NCBI RefSeq assembly: GCF_002734285.1
Contig: NZ_NSEA01000011.1
Span: 62,001-126,000 of the forward strand
Direction of reading: 5' to 3'
Source of the DNA: Fredinandcohnia onubensis
GTDB taxonomy: Bacteria > Bacillota > Bacilli > Bacillales > Bacillaceae_L
Length of the DNA stretch: 64,000 nt
The notes beneath the pieces are model-generated. The model was given only the letters and a program-made list of their open reading frames with translations, was not told the DNA's origin and made no database searches. Made by a program: the position numbers and the translations under genes. Each line of letters opens with the position of its first letter. The first letter of the stretch is position 1. Shown here in pieces: positions 18,200 to 27,571 of the stretch.

Positions 18200-18325
18200 A
18201 TGGCTAAAAAAGGAAGACAAAATAAGGTAAGCCAAGAAGTGGCAAACCCAACTGTTTCACATAACGAAGAATTTGGCGAGGAAATTGGCGGAACACCTAA
18301 AAAACAGAAAAAGAAGAAAAAATAA
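18200..18325 (+). CDS. 41-residue lysine-rich small protein
   Basis: Translation begins MAKKGRQNKVSQEV and ends in a polylysine tail (KKQKKKKK). An AAGGGGGTCAACATA ribosome site precedes the ATG. The middle (HNEEFGEEIGG) is like the FGKEFG segment of the small gene at 10990. It is too small to classify; the composition is that of minor spore or nucleic-acid-binding proteins of Bacillus, but no function should be inferred. Confidence 0.6.
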   Translation: MAKKGRQNKVSQEVANPTVSHNEEFGEEIGGTPKKQKKKKK

Positions 18326-18333
18326 GCAACATG

Positions 18334-18362
18334 AAAAAAGAACCTGGACACCCAGGTTCTTC
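18334..18362 (-). terminator. Terminator of the moxR-DUF58-DUF4129 operon
   Basis: GAACCTGG/CCAGGTTC stem with TTTTTT on the minus strand; it may also stop the small gene on the plus strand. Confidence 0.85.
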
Positions 18363-18367
18363 TTCTT

Positions 18368-19585
18368 TCATTTCGACTTCTTTAACGATTTAATCTTCTC
18401 TTTAAGGTTCTGGGCGATCTCCTCACAAGCCTTGTTTTCCTCATCGGTTAATACTTCATCCCCATAGCGTACCCTTTCATAGAGTTCAACAAGTCGAGAG
18501 TCAAGGAAATGGTTTCTTCCTAACCATTCTGATACACTTTCATGATGGTATCGTCCAAATCCATGCTTTGCTGAGAGCACCTCAAGTTCAAGGATAAGCT
18601 TTCGTACCTTTACTTGTGGTGTCTGTCGTTTTGAACGTCTCCATTTTGCAGTAGGGCTTGTAACCCCTTCTGTAATCGTTGCATATTGGTATACGTCGCC
18701 AACCACAGCAGCTTCTTTTACAAATCTCTTTTTTGCTAGTAAGAAAAGAATCACTGCTAATAGGAGTAGACCAAGAATGGATAAATAAAACCAAATATCA
18801 AAGCTACCGATCAGCTCAAAAAGTGGATTTTTCTTTTCGGTTTCTTCCCAGTTCAAAGTTCCAACACTTTCACCCTGAGAACCTCTATAGGAATCGATAT
18901 TTTCGACAGCATTAAAAAGTGGCTTTGAAACCCAATAAAAGCCAGTTCCAAGAATGGATGTAATCAAAGACAAACCCTTGACAAAAACGATTGGAAAAAT
19001 AACCGCGACACCAATAGCACCCACAAACAAGCCACTAAACAGCCCGACAACGGACCAGGAGTTCTGTTTTGTAGCGATTGTTTTCTTCACGAGTGAACTT
19101 GTACTTACACTGTTTAGTATTTTTCCAATCATAAAGAAAAGCAATTGAGTCACAAGTAAATATAAGATAAGGTCACTGTGGACATACCCTTGGACCTTTG
19201 CAGCAAAATAAGTTAACCCACCAGATAGTAAACTACCATTTAAAATCATAGCTTCCGTCAGCTTAGGATTCTTGTGGTAATGGATAATGATTCGATAACA
19301 AACAACAGCCGCAATCACAATGCTTTGACCAAACGATAGCCCTATTTCACTGCTAACAAGTGCAAGCAATGGAACGATTAACATAATGAAAAAATACGGG
19401 GTATTTGATTTCATCAGTGATAACAGGAATGCAATGATGACTGCTCCGACGCCAGTTAGAAACAGAAATGGTATAATGGGCGGCAAATAGTCTGTGTGAA
19501 TATAGAACAACATTAGTAAAATATAGAGAAGGATCATCTCCATTACGTATTGATACGACTTCAGTAAAGACTGACTATATCGCAT
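18368..19585 (-). CDS. Membrane protein with C-terminal DUF4129 domain
   Basis: A 405-residue protein: about six N-terminal membrane segments (to residue 215), an outside loop, another membrane helix (about 255-275), then a cytoplasmic DUF4129-like region (VLSAKHGFGRYHHESVSEWLGR). It is the third gene of a moxR-DUF58 operon and overlaps the DUF58 gene by 11 bases. In B. subtilis this place is taken by YebA, a protein of over 700 residues with an extracellular transglutaminase core between these parts; that core is absent here. The operon's role in envelope or enzyme maturation is inferred from relatives. Confidence 0.75.
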   Translation of the reverse strand: MRYSQSLLKSYQYVMEMILLYILLMLFYIHTDYLPPIIPFLFLTGVGAVIIAFLLSLMKSNTPYFFIMLIVPLLALVSSEIGLSFGQSIVIAAVVCYRIIIHYHKNPKLTEAMILNGSLLSGGLTYFAAKVQGYVHSDLILYLLVTQLLFFMIGKILNSVSTSSLVKKTIATKQNSWSVVGLFSGLFVGAIGVAVIFPIVFVKGLSLITSILGTGFYWVSKPLFNAVENIDSYRGSQGESVGTLNWEETEKKNPLFELIGSFDIWFYLSILGLLLLAVILFLLAKKRFVKEAAVVGDVYQYATITEGVTSPTAKWRRSKRQTPQVKVRKLILELEVLSAKHGFGRYHHESVSEWLGRNHFLDSRLVELYERVRYGDEVLTDEENKACEEIAQNLKEKIKSLKKSK

Positions 19586-20765
19586 GGGAATTCCCCCTCC
19601 TCATTGCCAAGGATGCCTTCTGTAATAAGATGGAGTCATTATTCTCAATTAGTTTAAAACAATCGACACCTTTTCTTGCAAACCTACTGAGAATCAGTTC
19701 CTCATTCTCTTCTATTTCACCTATCATAATGACGTAAGGTGAAAGTTGTTGCTGTCTTTCGATAGTGTGAATCATAAAATGAAATGGTATTGTTACACTA
19801 TGCTTACTGAGACGAGCAATTAATTCCAGTGCTTTCGCTAAATGTTCCTTTCCTTTTCCTACTGGTAGGTGGATAAAAGGGGTTCTCCCTGCCCTTCTGA
19901 CATTTACATACACTTCAAATGGAATGTTTTTTAACGTAGCTGCTTCAAGCATATACGTTAACCCGCTTAAATACTCTTCTAGTTTTCGTTCGCGCACATT
20001 AATGATAATAGTCCAAGAGAATTGAGCTGTTTTATCATAAATCTTCGTTTGTAATTGATTCGTACGAGCACTCGCTTTCCAATGCACCCGGTTAAATGGA
20101 TCTGTTGGCACATAACCTCTCGTTCCGATTATTTGTGTCATGTTTTCAAAAAACGAACTCCGAATTGGGTACTCTCCTTGATTTTTCGGAACAATTTTTT
20201 CAATCCCTCCAACCGTTTCCGGGGAAGAATAAATAATTGTTTCAAAGGCAACCGGTTTCGTATATTGAAGATATGCCTCACCAAAGCCAAATAAATGAGG
20301 AATTCTTAGCTCGAGCGTACGGATTTTCGCAACTCCCCTTTGCTTCCCTTCAAAAGGCAACATTGTGGTTTGAGCCTGTCTTCCTATTAGAGTAAGTGGT
20401 AGTGATAGTTCGATTTGTTCTGTCTCTAGTATTTTTCTTTCATTCTGAAATCCTACAACGTGATCCACAGTTAGCCGAATTTGGCCATTTATGATTGGTA
20501 AACGACCTTCTTGCTTTAATGTTAGTGAAAAATCACCATCTTCCCCTTTAAAGAGCTTTACGGTTTCTTTATCGATCGAAACGTTGATTTTATTTCCTAC
20601 ATGTTTTAAATAATATTTGTTCACAAATACATATAAAAGAAACAATACCCCTACAAAAAGAAGCAAAAACACCTGTGAAAGAATCCCTACAAGTATAAAA
20701 ACAGAAGAAAGAAAAGACATATACGACAATTCATTTCCAATGGATATTTGCCGTTTCCAGTCCAT
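19575..20765 (-). CDS. DUF58 domain protein
   Basis: A 396-residue protein with two N-terminal membrane helices (about residues 15-55) and a cytoplasmic domain. The DUF58 signature is visible as GTRGYVPTDPFNRVHWKASA (about 210-230), ahead of a VWA-like fold (TIIINVRE). DUF58 proteins are encoded with MoxR ATPases and are thought to be their partners. The start codon overlaps the moxR stop, and the 3' end overlaps the next gene, so the three are tightly coupled. Confidence 0.85.
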   Translation of the reverse strand: MDWKRQISIGNELSYMSFLSSVFILVGILSQVFLLLFVGVLFLLYVFVNKYYLKHVGNKINVSIDKETVKLFKGEDGDFSLTLKQEGRLPIINGQIRLTVDHVVGFQNERKILETEQIELSLPLTLIGRQAQTTMLPFEGKQRGVAKIRTLELRIPHLFGFGEAYLQYTKPVAFETIIYSSPETVGGIEKIVPKNQGEYPIRSSFFENMTQIIGTRGYVPTDPFNRVHWKASARTNQLQTKIYDKTAQFSWTIIINVRERKLEEYLSGLTYMLEAATLKNIPFEVYVNVRRAGRTPFIHLPVGKGKEHLAKALELIARLSKHSVTIPFHFMIHTIERQQQLSPYVIMIGEIEENEELILSRFARKGVDCFKLIENNDSILLQKASLAMRRGNSHAI

Positions 20766-21715
20766 TACTTCACTGCTCCGGCTTCCACCGGGACAGAAAC
20801 CGTTGATAACAGTTCATGTATAACCTGGCGATTCGTTTTCTTAAGTGACCCCTCCATCGTAAGCACAAGGCGATGAGAAATAACATATGGAGCCATATAT
20901 TTTATATCCTCTGGGGTTACAAACATACGCCCATCCAAATACGCTTTTCCTTGAGCAGCCTTCATAAGTGCTAGAGTCCCCCTTGGACTGACTCCAACTT
21001 CAACATCAGTATGCTTTCTTGTTGCATGTACGATTCTTAGTAAATAGTCTTCTACTTCATCGGAAAGTTTCACTTGCCCGACCTCAGCTTGCATCGATAT
21101 AATCTCTTCTTTTGTAAGGACCTCCAAAATTTCTTCAATCGGATTATTTTGACGATAGGTTCTCATAATTTGCTTTTCCTCTTCAAAGCTTGGATAACCC
21201 AAATCAATTTGGACAAAGAAACGGTCCATTTGCGCCTCTGGTAATGGAAAAGTCCCCTGTTGTGACTCAATTGGATTTTGAGTTGCGATTACTACAAACG
21301 GTGATGGAAGTTTTAACGTTTCTCCATCGATCGTCACCTGACGCTCCTCCATGACCTCAAGTAAACTCGATTGAGTCCTAGGAGTTGCACGGTTAATTTC
21401 ATCGGCTAAGAGAATATTAGTCATTACCGGACCCGGGCGCAGTTGAAATTCCTGCTCTTTCGGATTAAAAAATTGAATCCCAGTAATATCACTAGGTAGC
21501 ACGTCCGGTGTAAATTGAATGCGCTTAAAATTACCACTAATAGACTTTGCAAAACTCTTCGCAAGCATCGTTTTTCCCGTACCAGGTACACTTTCTAGTA
21601 AAATATGACCTTTATTAATAAGGGAATTTAGGACAAGTTCAATCACCTCGTCCTTTCCGATGATGCCTTTCCCAATATTCTCTTTGATTTTTAGAACATT
21701 CTCTTTTGCAGACAT
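20765..21715 (-). CDS. MoxR-type AAA+ ATPase
   Basis: A 316-residue AAA+ protein of the MoxR branch: Walker A SVPGTGKTML (about 43), Walker B ILLADEINRA (about 105), sensor 1 VIATQNPIE (about 147), arginine finger region in AQMDRFF and a C-terminal lid (SPRGTLALMKAAQ). MoxR ATPases act as chaperones that insert cofactors or assemble complexes with VWA/DUF58 partners. First gene of the three-gene operon; ribosome site CAGGGGGCAATT. Its client is unknown. Confidence 0.93.
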   Translation of the reverse strand: MSAKENVLKIKENIGKGIIGKDEVIELVLNSLINKGHILLESVPGTGKTMLAKSFAKSISGNFKRIQFTPDVLPSDITGIQFFNPKEQEFQLRPGPVMTNILLADEINRATPRTQSSLLEVMEERQVTIDGETLKLPSPFVVIATQNPIESQQGTFPLPEAQMDRFFVQIDLGYPSFEEEKQIMRTYRQNNPIEEILEVLTKEEIISMQAEVGQVKLSDEVEDYLLRIVHATRKHTDVEVGVSPRGTLALMKAAQGKAYLDGRMFVTPEDIKYMAPYVISHRLVLTMEGSLKKTNRQVIHELLSTVSVPVEAGAVK

Positions 21716-21883
21716 AATTGCCCCCTGTTTTTATTGAATTAGTAATCATGTGACAATTTAAATTTATCAAAAATGTTGGTATTTTCCAACATAATTATCC
21801 TACATTGCAGAATTTGTTCCGTAAAAAAAAAGAGAGTACTAAACTTTCCTTCTTGCGGTCCAATAAATTAAAACAGACAGACC

Positions 21884-21917
21884 CCTAGAATTAACTATGG
21901 TCTGCCTGTTGTATTCA
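21884..21917 (-). terminator. Probable terminator of ptsG
   Basis: Interrupted stem (AACAG-CAGACC/GGTCTG-CTGTT) with TTTTAATTT after it on the minus strand. Confidence 0.6.
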
Positions 21918-23951
21918 TTATCCTTTTGTAATCTCGATGATATTTTCTTCAGAAAGATTAATGTTACCTTGCTTTTTAAGAACGATTTCTTCTCCCTCTG
22001 CAAGGTTTGTAAAGACAATCGGCGTAACAATTGATGTTGCATTTTTCTTAATAAAGTCTAAATCAACTTTTAAAAGTTGTTGACCTTTTTCGACCTTATC
22101 ATTTTCACTCACAAACGTTTCAAACCCTTGTCCTTTAAGATTAACTGTATCAATCCCAACATGAATAAGAATCTCACGGCCTGAATCAGATAGAATACCA
22201 ATCGCGTGTTTTGTTGGGAACAAGTTGATTATTTTCCCATCAACAGGTGAAACAATGACACCTTCAGAAGGGACAATTGCAAAACCATCACCCATCATTT
22301 TACCAGAAAACACCGCATCAGGAACTTCAGTAATTGGCTTTATTTCACCTTTAATTGGCGAATTAAATTGATCAGCACCTTGTTGTTCATTACTCACTAA
22401 TTTTGGATTTGTTTTTTCAACTTGGTTCGTTTCGACTTCACGGGGTTTTTTCCCGCTCATTACGTCTTGCATTTGGCTTTTAATTGTTTCAGAACGTGGT
22501 CCAAAGATGGCTTGAATATTATTTCCAACCTCTAGCACACCAGCTGCACCCAGTTTTTTCAATTCATCTTTATCGACATTTTTAATATCGTTTACAGAAA
22601 CACGTAGTCGGGTGATACATGCATCAAGATGGGCAATATTTTCTTGTCCGCCCATTGCATTCAGGATGTTATAAGCAAGATCTCCAGCCTGCCCTTTCTT
22701 TTCCTCTTCACCTTTTACTTCGCGTCCAGGTGTCATGAGATTAAACTTCTTTATTGCAAAACGGAAAACAAAATAATAGATAACTGCAAAAACGAGACCT
22801 AATAATATAGCAATCCACCAAGGCTCTCTCCCTGGCAATATACCAAATAAGAAAAAGTCAATTCCTCCACCGGAGAAGGTGTAGCCTATATTAACACTCA
22901 ACGCTGTCATTAAAACAAAAGATAATCCATCCAGCACTGCATGGATTAAGAATAAAATTGGTGACACAAACATAAATGAAAATTCAAGTGGCTCTGTGAT
23001 ACCCGTTAAGAACGATGTTAGGGCACCTGAACCTAATAAACCAGCTACAAGTTTTTTATTTTCCGGACGTGCAGCATGATACATAGCAAGCGCAGCAGCC
23101 GGTAAACCAAACATCATTATTGGAAATTCGCCAGCCATAAAGTTACCAGCGGTAATTTCCACTCCGTCTTTCAATTGTGAAAAGAAGATTGTCATATCTC
23201 CCCTGACGACTTGGCCAGATGCGGTTGTATAAGAACCGAATTCATACCAGAACGGCGCATGGAAAATATGATGTAAACCAAACGGAATTAGCAATCTTTT
23301 TATAAATCCAAAGAAAAACACAGCAAAATACGTTCCTTCTTCTATCAGCCAAAGTGATGCACTATTCATTGCCTCTTGAACTGGTGGCCATACGACTAAT
23401 AATAAAAGACCTGCTATAAAAGAAAACGCGGCAGTTGCAATCGGAACGAATCGTTTCCCTGCAAAAAATCCAAGAAATGAAGGCATTTCAATATCATGAA
23501 AGCGGTTATAAGCAAAAGCAGCTATAAGACCAACTATAATTCCGCCAAATACACCTGTTTGTAATGTAGGAATTCCTAATACAGATGCAAAAGCAGGATT
23601 ATCAGTAAGCATATCAGGAGTAACTCCCTGCCATGAGCTCATTACCTGATTTAGAACTAAATAACCGACTAAAGCAGCAAGTGCTGCTGCACCGTCTCCA
23701 GCTAAACCAATCGCTACCCCGACTGCAAAGAGAAGGGCTAGATTACTAAATATGATCCCACCAGCATCCTCCATTACCGATGCAATAAGTTGAATCCAAT
23801 CAGCTTCTAGGAATGGAAGATATTGAAGCATCGTTTCTTGCTGCATCGCATTTCCTATTCCAAGTAAAAGACCTGCTGCTGGTAAAAGGGCTACAGGTAA
23901 CATAAGCGCTTTACCAATCTTTTGCAGGACACCAAAAACTTTTTTAAACAC
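21918..23951 (-). CDS. ptsG: Glucose-specific PTS enzyme IICBA
   Basis: A 677-residue permease-kinase in the order IIC-IIB-IIA. IIC (to about 405) is a ten-helix membrane domain with the ITEPLEF signature. IIB (about 420-505) has the phospho-acceptor Cys445 in [11 protein letters not shown] (about 535-665) has the active His597 in [12 protein letters not shown]. It imports and phosphorylates glucose using phosphate from HPr. Its leader holds a GlcT antiterminator, and glcT is just upstream. In B. subtilis ptsH and ptsI follow directly; here moxR follows instead. Confidence 0.96.
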   Translation of the reverse strand: MFKKVFGVLQKIGKALMLPVALLPAAGLLLGIGNAMQQETMLQYLPFLEADWIQLIASVMEDAGGIIFSNLALLFAVGVAIGLAGDGAAALAALVGYLVLNQVMSSWQGVTPDMLTDNPAFASVLGIPTLQTGVFGGIIVGLIAAFAYNRFHDIEMPSFLGFFAGKRFVPIATAAFSFIAGLLLLVVWPPVQEAMNSASLWLIEEGTYFAVFFFGFIKRLLIPFGLHHIFHAPFWYEFGSYTTASGQVVRGDMTIFFSQLKDGVEITAGNFMAGEFPIMMFGLPAAALAMYHAARPENKKLVAGLLGSGALTSFLTGITEPLEFSFMFVSPILFLIHAVLDGLSFVLMTALSVNIGYTFSGGGIDFFLFGILPGREPWWIAILLGLVFAVIYYFVFRFAIKKFNLMTPGREVKGEEEKKGQAGDLAYNILNAMGGQENIAHLDACITRLRVSVNDIKNVDKDELKKLGAAGVLEVGNNIQAIFGPRSETIKSQMQDVMSGKKPREVETNQVEKTNPKLVSNEQQGADQFNSPIKGEIKPITEVPDAVFSGKMMGDGFAIVPSEGVIVSPVDGKIINLFPTKHAIGILSDSGREILIHVGIDTVNLKGQGFETFVSENDKVEKGQQLLKVDLDFIKKNATSIVTPIVFTNLAEGEEIVLKKQGNINLSEENIIEITKG

Positions 23952-24004
23952 GGTTCAAAACCCCCTACTAATTTTTCATTCTCATGAGGTAATCGCATAA
24001 ACAT

Positions 24005-24136
24005 AAAAAAGGCATGAGAAAGAGGATAATCGAAAGAAGTTACAAGAATAATATTCCCCTAGTAAAGGGCAATATATCCTGTTAAACTTACTTCAATCAT
24101 TCTCCTTACTCATGCCTGATCGAATCAGTAACACGT
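24005..24136 (-). promoter_or_regulatory. GlcT-type RAT antiterminator and terminator in the ptsG leader
   Basis: On the minus strand the RAT core TGATTCGATCAGGCATGAGT lies within 24106-24136. GGCATGAG at 24109-24116 also pairs with CTCATGCC at 24011-24018, followed by TTTTTT, giving a terminator with a long loop whose base is extended by AAGGAG/CTCTTT. RAT and terminator share the GGCATGAG arm, so they are mutually exclusive. This matches the known B. subtilis ptsG leader. Confidence 0.93.
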
Positions 24137-24151
24137 TAAAGACAATGTATA

Positions 24152-24994
24152 CTATTTAATTTTCTTCTGAAGCCTTTGCAGATGCATCGTTATATAGACT
24201 GCTTCTGCGTCAAAAACTGGTTTCTTCAGCGCTTGCTGTATTACCTTAATGAGTTTCCACGAGAGATTATAACATAATGGATATTCTTCTTTCAAGAGTG
24301 CAGTGATTTTTTCTGGCTCTTCTACTTTCTCTCCCACTTTTACACGTTCAATGACGAATCTCAAATGTCGTACAAGTCTCATATAATCAATGCTCTGTTT
24401 GTCAATCACCATTTTCAACTGATCCTCTACCAACTGAACTAATTTTGTCACAAGTTGAGAATGCTGATTTACTTCAGATAATTCTTTATTGGTTATTGCA
24501 CTATGGATGTGAAGGGCGATAAAACCAGCTTCTCCCTCAGGCAAATGTATATTACATTCTTTTCTAAAAATATCCATTACTTCTTTGGCGAGATCGTATT
24601 CTTTAGGATACATGGTTTTCGTTTCTATTAAAAAAGGATTACGGATTTCCATCCCTTGTGAAACCCTGGTAACAGTAGTCATCAAGTGATCGGTCAAGGC
24701 AACATGGATATGTTCATTCAACGAGTCAACTGTCCTGCTTTTGATTAACTCAATAGCGGAAATAATCACTCTTTGTAAATCATCCTCTAAATATGGTAGA
24801 AGCTTAATATAGTTAGTTTGTACTTTTTCATTTTTCAGGACGAACAGCTTTTCTACGCTAGCCGCTTCGAGCACCTCTTTCTGCTTTCGGTTAAAGCCGA
24901 TGCCCTTTCCTATTAAAACGACCTCCCCATAGTCGGAGTGATCTGCAATGACGACATTATTATTCAAAACTTTAGATATAGTAATGACAGACAT
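24152..24994 (-). CDS. glcT: Transcriptional antiterminator GlcT
   Basis: A 280-residue BglG-family protein: an RNA-binding CAT domain (about residues 1-58; KVLNNNVV and GKGIGFN are typical) and two PTS regulation domains, PRD1 (about 65-170) and PRD2 (about 175-280), with conserved histidines in NEHIHVALTDHL and ALHIHSA. In B. subtilis GlcT binds the ptsG RAT when glucose is transported; PtsG phosphorylates and inactivates it otherwise. It sits directly before ptsG with the RAT in between. I infer that it also controls ptsHI in this genome. Confidence 0.95.
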   Translation of the reverse strand: MSVITISKVLNNNVVIADHSDYGEVVLIGKGIGFNRKQKEVLEAASVEKLFVLKNEKVQTNYIKLLPYLEDDLQRVIISAIELIKSRTVDSLNEHIHVALTDHLMTTVTRVSQGMEIRNPFLIETKTMYPKEYDLAKEVMDIFRKECNIHLPEGEAGFIALHIHSAITNKELSEVNQHSQLVTKLVQLVEDQLKMVIDKQSIDYMRLVRHLRFVIERVKVGEKVEEPEKITALLKEEYPLCYNLSWKLIKVIQQALKKPVFDAEAVYITMHLQRLQKKIK

Positions 24995-25134
24995 CTTTAT
25001 TCCCCACTTTTTAGCTTAGACATACAATTCATATCGTATATGAGCAAGAAAAAGAAATCAATATTTTTACCTTGTAATGAATTGTGTTAATCATGAGAAA
25101 GACAAAGTGAACGAACAAAGAGAAGGAGTTTATT

Positions 25135-26412
25135 TCAGCTATCCTTCTTGTGATGTCTGACAGGTAAAGTAATGATAACTTTTGTGCCGAACCCAACCTT
25201 ACTTTTAATTTTAAAGTTTCCTTTATGGTCTTGGATAATTTTGTTACTCATCGTGAGCCCAAGTCCCATACCTTTTTCTTTTAATGTGAAAAATGGTTCC
25301 CCAATTTTTTCAAGTCGCTCTTTCGGGATACCCACTCCTGTGTCGATCACTTCAATTTGAACATGTTCTCCCACTACTTTAGTGCGAATTTTCGTTCTTC
25401 CTCCATCTGGCATTGCATCAATTGAATTTTTAATGACATTGACAAACACCTGGATTAGTTCATTCATATCGCCATAAAGAACAGCATGTTCAGCGTCATT
25501 TTCAACGTTAACCTTTACATTATAAAGGGTCGCTTCGTGCGATGTGAGCTTGATGACATAATCAATCAGCTCTTTTAATTCAAATTCCTTTAAAATTTTG
25601 CTTTGCGGCTTTGAAAATACGAGTAATTCACTAACAATTTGATTAATCCGTTCAAGTTCGGAAAGGATAATGTCGGAAATATGAGATGTTGATGCATTCT
25701 TTTCCTTCTGCAATTGGACAAAGCCTTTAATCGTCGTAAGTGGATTTCGGATTTCATGGGCTATTCCCGCAGCCAATTCACCTACTACAGACAGTTTCTC
25801 CCTTCTTAGCGCAAGCTCTTCAGCAGCTTTTACTTTTGAAATATCACGACCAATTGTTACCAAACCTTTTCTTCTTCCTTCATCGTCGAATAAAGGAACC
25901 TTGATTACATCAAATGTCTTGATTTCTCCACTTAGGACAGGAAATGATTCTTCCACACGAGTAGTCACTCCTTGTTTCCAAGCTTCCTCATCCGAGTCAA
26001 CACAACCTAAAAATGGCTCTTTAAAGAACGGAATCATTTCTGCTAGTTCTTTATCTGTTTTGTTTTTATAAGGTTTACCATGAAGTTGGTAGAGGTCTTT
26101 TCCATATTCATTTACACGGATCCACCTACCCTCTCCATCCTTAAAACAGACAAAATCAGGCATCGCATTAATAAGTGTCGACAACTCATTTTGTTCTTCT
26201 ATTGCCTTAATATAGGCATCATGTTTCTTAATAATAAGATGAATAAGAACGGTTGTGAAAACGACAAAAATCAAACCTTTGCCGATTTGATAATAACTAT
26301 CATAAACGGAAGGAAATAGATCAATTACATATTCAGAGAAAGTTATCCATATTAGGCTTGCCAAGAAATAGATAAGTAGCAATCTCTTCTTGAAAAGTGT
26401 TTTTATAGACAT
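25135..26412 (-). CDS. Membrane PAS sensor histidine kinase
   Basis: A 425-residue kinase with two N-terminal membrane helices (about residues 8-28 and 42-65) and a very short outside loop, a PAS domain (about 80-205), HisKA with AGIAHEIRNPLTTIKG (about 228), and HATPase with IKNSIDAM, DTGVGIP and GMGLGL boxes. No cognate regulator is near. The layout is that of orphan Kin-type phosphorelay kinases. The frame continues 26 codons upstream, but ATG 26412 has a GGGGTG site and begins MSIKTLFKK just before the first helix, so it was preferred. Confidence 0.85.
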   Translation of the reverse strand: MSIKTLFKKRLLLIYFLASLIWITFSEYVIDLFPSVYDSYYQIGKGLIFVVFTTVLIHLIIKKHDAYIKAIEEQNELSTLINAMPDFVCFKDGEGRWIRVNEYGKDLYQLHGKPYKNKTDKELAEMIPFFKEPFLGCVDSDEEAWKQGVTTRVEESFPVLSGEIKTFDVIKVPLFDDEGRRKGLVTIGRDISKVKAAEELALRREKLSVVGELAAGIAHEIRNPLTTIKGFVQLQKEKNASTSHISDIILSELERINQIVSELLVFSKPQSKILKEFELKELIDYVIKLTSHEATLYNVKVNVENDAEHAVLYGDMNELIQVFVNVIKNSIDAMPDGGRTKIRTKVVGEHVQIEVIDTGVGIPKERLEKIGEPFFTLKEKGMGLGLTMSNKIIQDHKGNFKIKSKVGFGTKVIITLPVRHHKKDS

Positions 26413-26557
26413 GACAAGCACCCCATTACCATTTGACAACAAGAATATTTTCCTGTATAATAAAAATTTGTTCCCTATTAACTTTAACATAATTATTTTA
26501 TATAGATATAGATAAATTTAATTTTACGTTTTATCTTTTACATTTGGGAAAGACTTA

Positions 26558-26727
26558 TTCACACTGGACCGGCTTCGGAGCCGAAAGGACGAAAGAGAGG
26601 TAGGGCTTTCGTTGTTTAAGATTTTCAAATCTACCGCGGCATGTATGTATCATCAATTATGTAATTAAAGTTTTATTACGCCCAAAAAGTAAGAACCAAC
26701 CGTGTATATGCGGTTGGTTCTTTTTAA
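26558..26727 (+). ncRNA. Candidate structured RNA ending in a terminator
   Basis: Between a divergent kinase promoter and the VOC gene, the plus strand contains CGGCTTCGGAGCCG (a stem with TCGG loop), then ACGAAAG/CTTTCGT around a purine-rich loop, then AGATTT/AAATCT. It ends in a 12-bp GC-rich hairpin (AAGAACCAACCG/CGGTTGGTTCTT, 26691-26722) and TTTTT. GC content is well above the surrounding sequence. There is no ORF with a ribosome site. I do not recognise the family. The final hairpin might serve the VOC gene from the other strand instead. Confidence 0.5.
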
Positions 26728-26730
26728 TTT

Positions 26731-27486
26731 TCACAATAAATACTTAGCGCCATGAAGACTAATCTCCCTTTTTGCATTAGGTTCTATTCCAACCAGAAAA
26801 GGGCGTTCCCCTCTCGGATGATCCTTAAGGCTGATAAAGTACACATCGATTGTATCAAAATGAACCTTTATTGCTTTTTGTTCAGTACCCGGAAGCGTTG
26901 AGTTGTGTACTGTGCCATTGAATACTTCCGCCCAAATATCTGCAAGATTTTCCGGCTGTTCCACAGCGTATGCAATAAACGAAATGGATTTTGAGTCTGG
27001 AACATAAACCTCTTTTTCAATAAGTTCTAGTTCCCTTACTCTATCGTCCTCCCCCCATTCAATAAAAAATGGCATTGAGTGGGTATGGTCAATAAAGAGC
27101 ATCGACCATTCAAGAAGGGAGCCATCAGGTCGTTTTCTAGAGCCTGGGAAGGGTCCAATTGTATGGATGCCTTGTTCTGTAAGCTCTTGGTTGGTTTGAT
27201 CTATCGAGTTGGTCCGGAAGGCAATTTGTGAAAGTCCTTCTCCTCGTTTATAGTCTTCATACAAGTGACGGGTAAATGGGTGACTACCTTCCTTTGTAAC
27301 CTCTAGATTGTTAATCCCAATCCATTCGATATAAGCAAGATTTTTAAAATAACATAAAGAATTATAGGTCCCCCAAATCTCGTGGTTACCACCTTTTGCG
27401 GTATGGAAACCAAGAAGTTTAAATGCTGTCATTGCCTCATACGGATCTTTAACATAATGGACAACATGATCAAAACGAATATCCAA
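26731..27486 (-). CDS. VOC-family (glyoxalase-like) protein
   Basis: A 251-residue soluble protein with a VOC fold: FDHVVHYVKDP at the N-terminus with the usual metal His, then GLSQIAFRT and a second half-repeat (ISFIAYAVEQP, about 165). Proteins of this glyoxalase-like group include dioxygenases, isomerases and binding proteins, and nothing here fixes the reaction. The ATG start has GGGGGATGATTG upstream. It stands alone, between tcyP and a candidate RNA. Confidence 0.75.
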   Translation of the reverse strand: MDIRFDHVVHYVKDPYEAMTAFKLLGFHTAKGGNHEIWGTYNSLCYFKNLAYIEWIGINNLEVTKEGSHPFTRHLYEDYKRGEGLSQIAFRTNSIDQTNQELTEQGIHTIGPFPGSRKRPDGSLLEWSMLFIDHTHSMPFFIEWGEDDRVRELELIEKEVYVPDSKSISFIAYAVEQPENLADIWAEVFNGTVHNSTLPGTEQKAIKVHFDTIDVYFISLKDHPRGERPFLVGIEPNAKREISLHGAKYLL

Positions 27487-27530
27487 CCAATCATCCCCCT
27501 AGCCTATTTTTAATACATTTTATCATAAAA

Positions 27531-27562
27531 AAATAAGACCCTTACAATTAGGGTCTTATTTT
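27531..27562 (-). terminator. Terminator of tcyP
   Basis: AAATAAGACCCT/AGGGTCTTATTT stem. It lies upstream of the tcyP stop in coordinates, with TTTTTT next on the minus strand. Confidence 0.85.
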
Positions 27563-27571
27563 TCACTTCTC

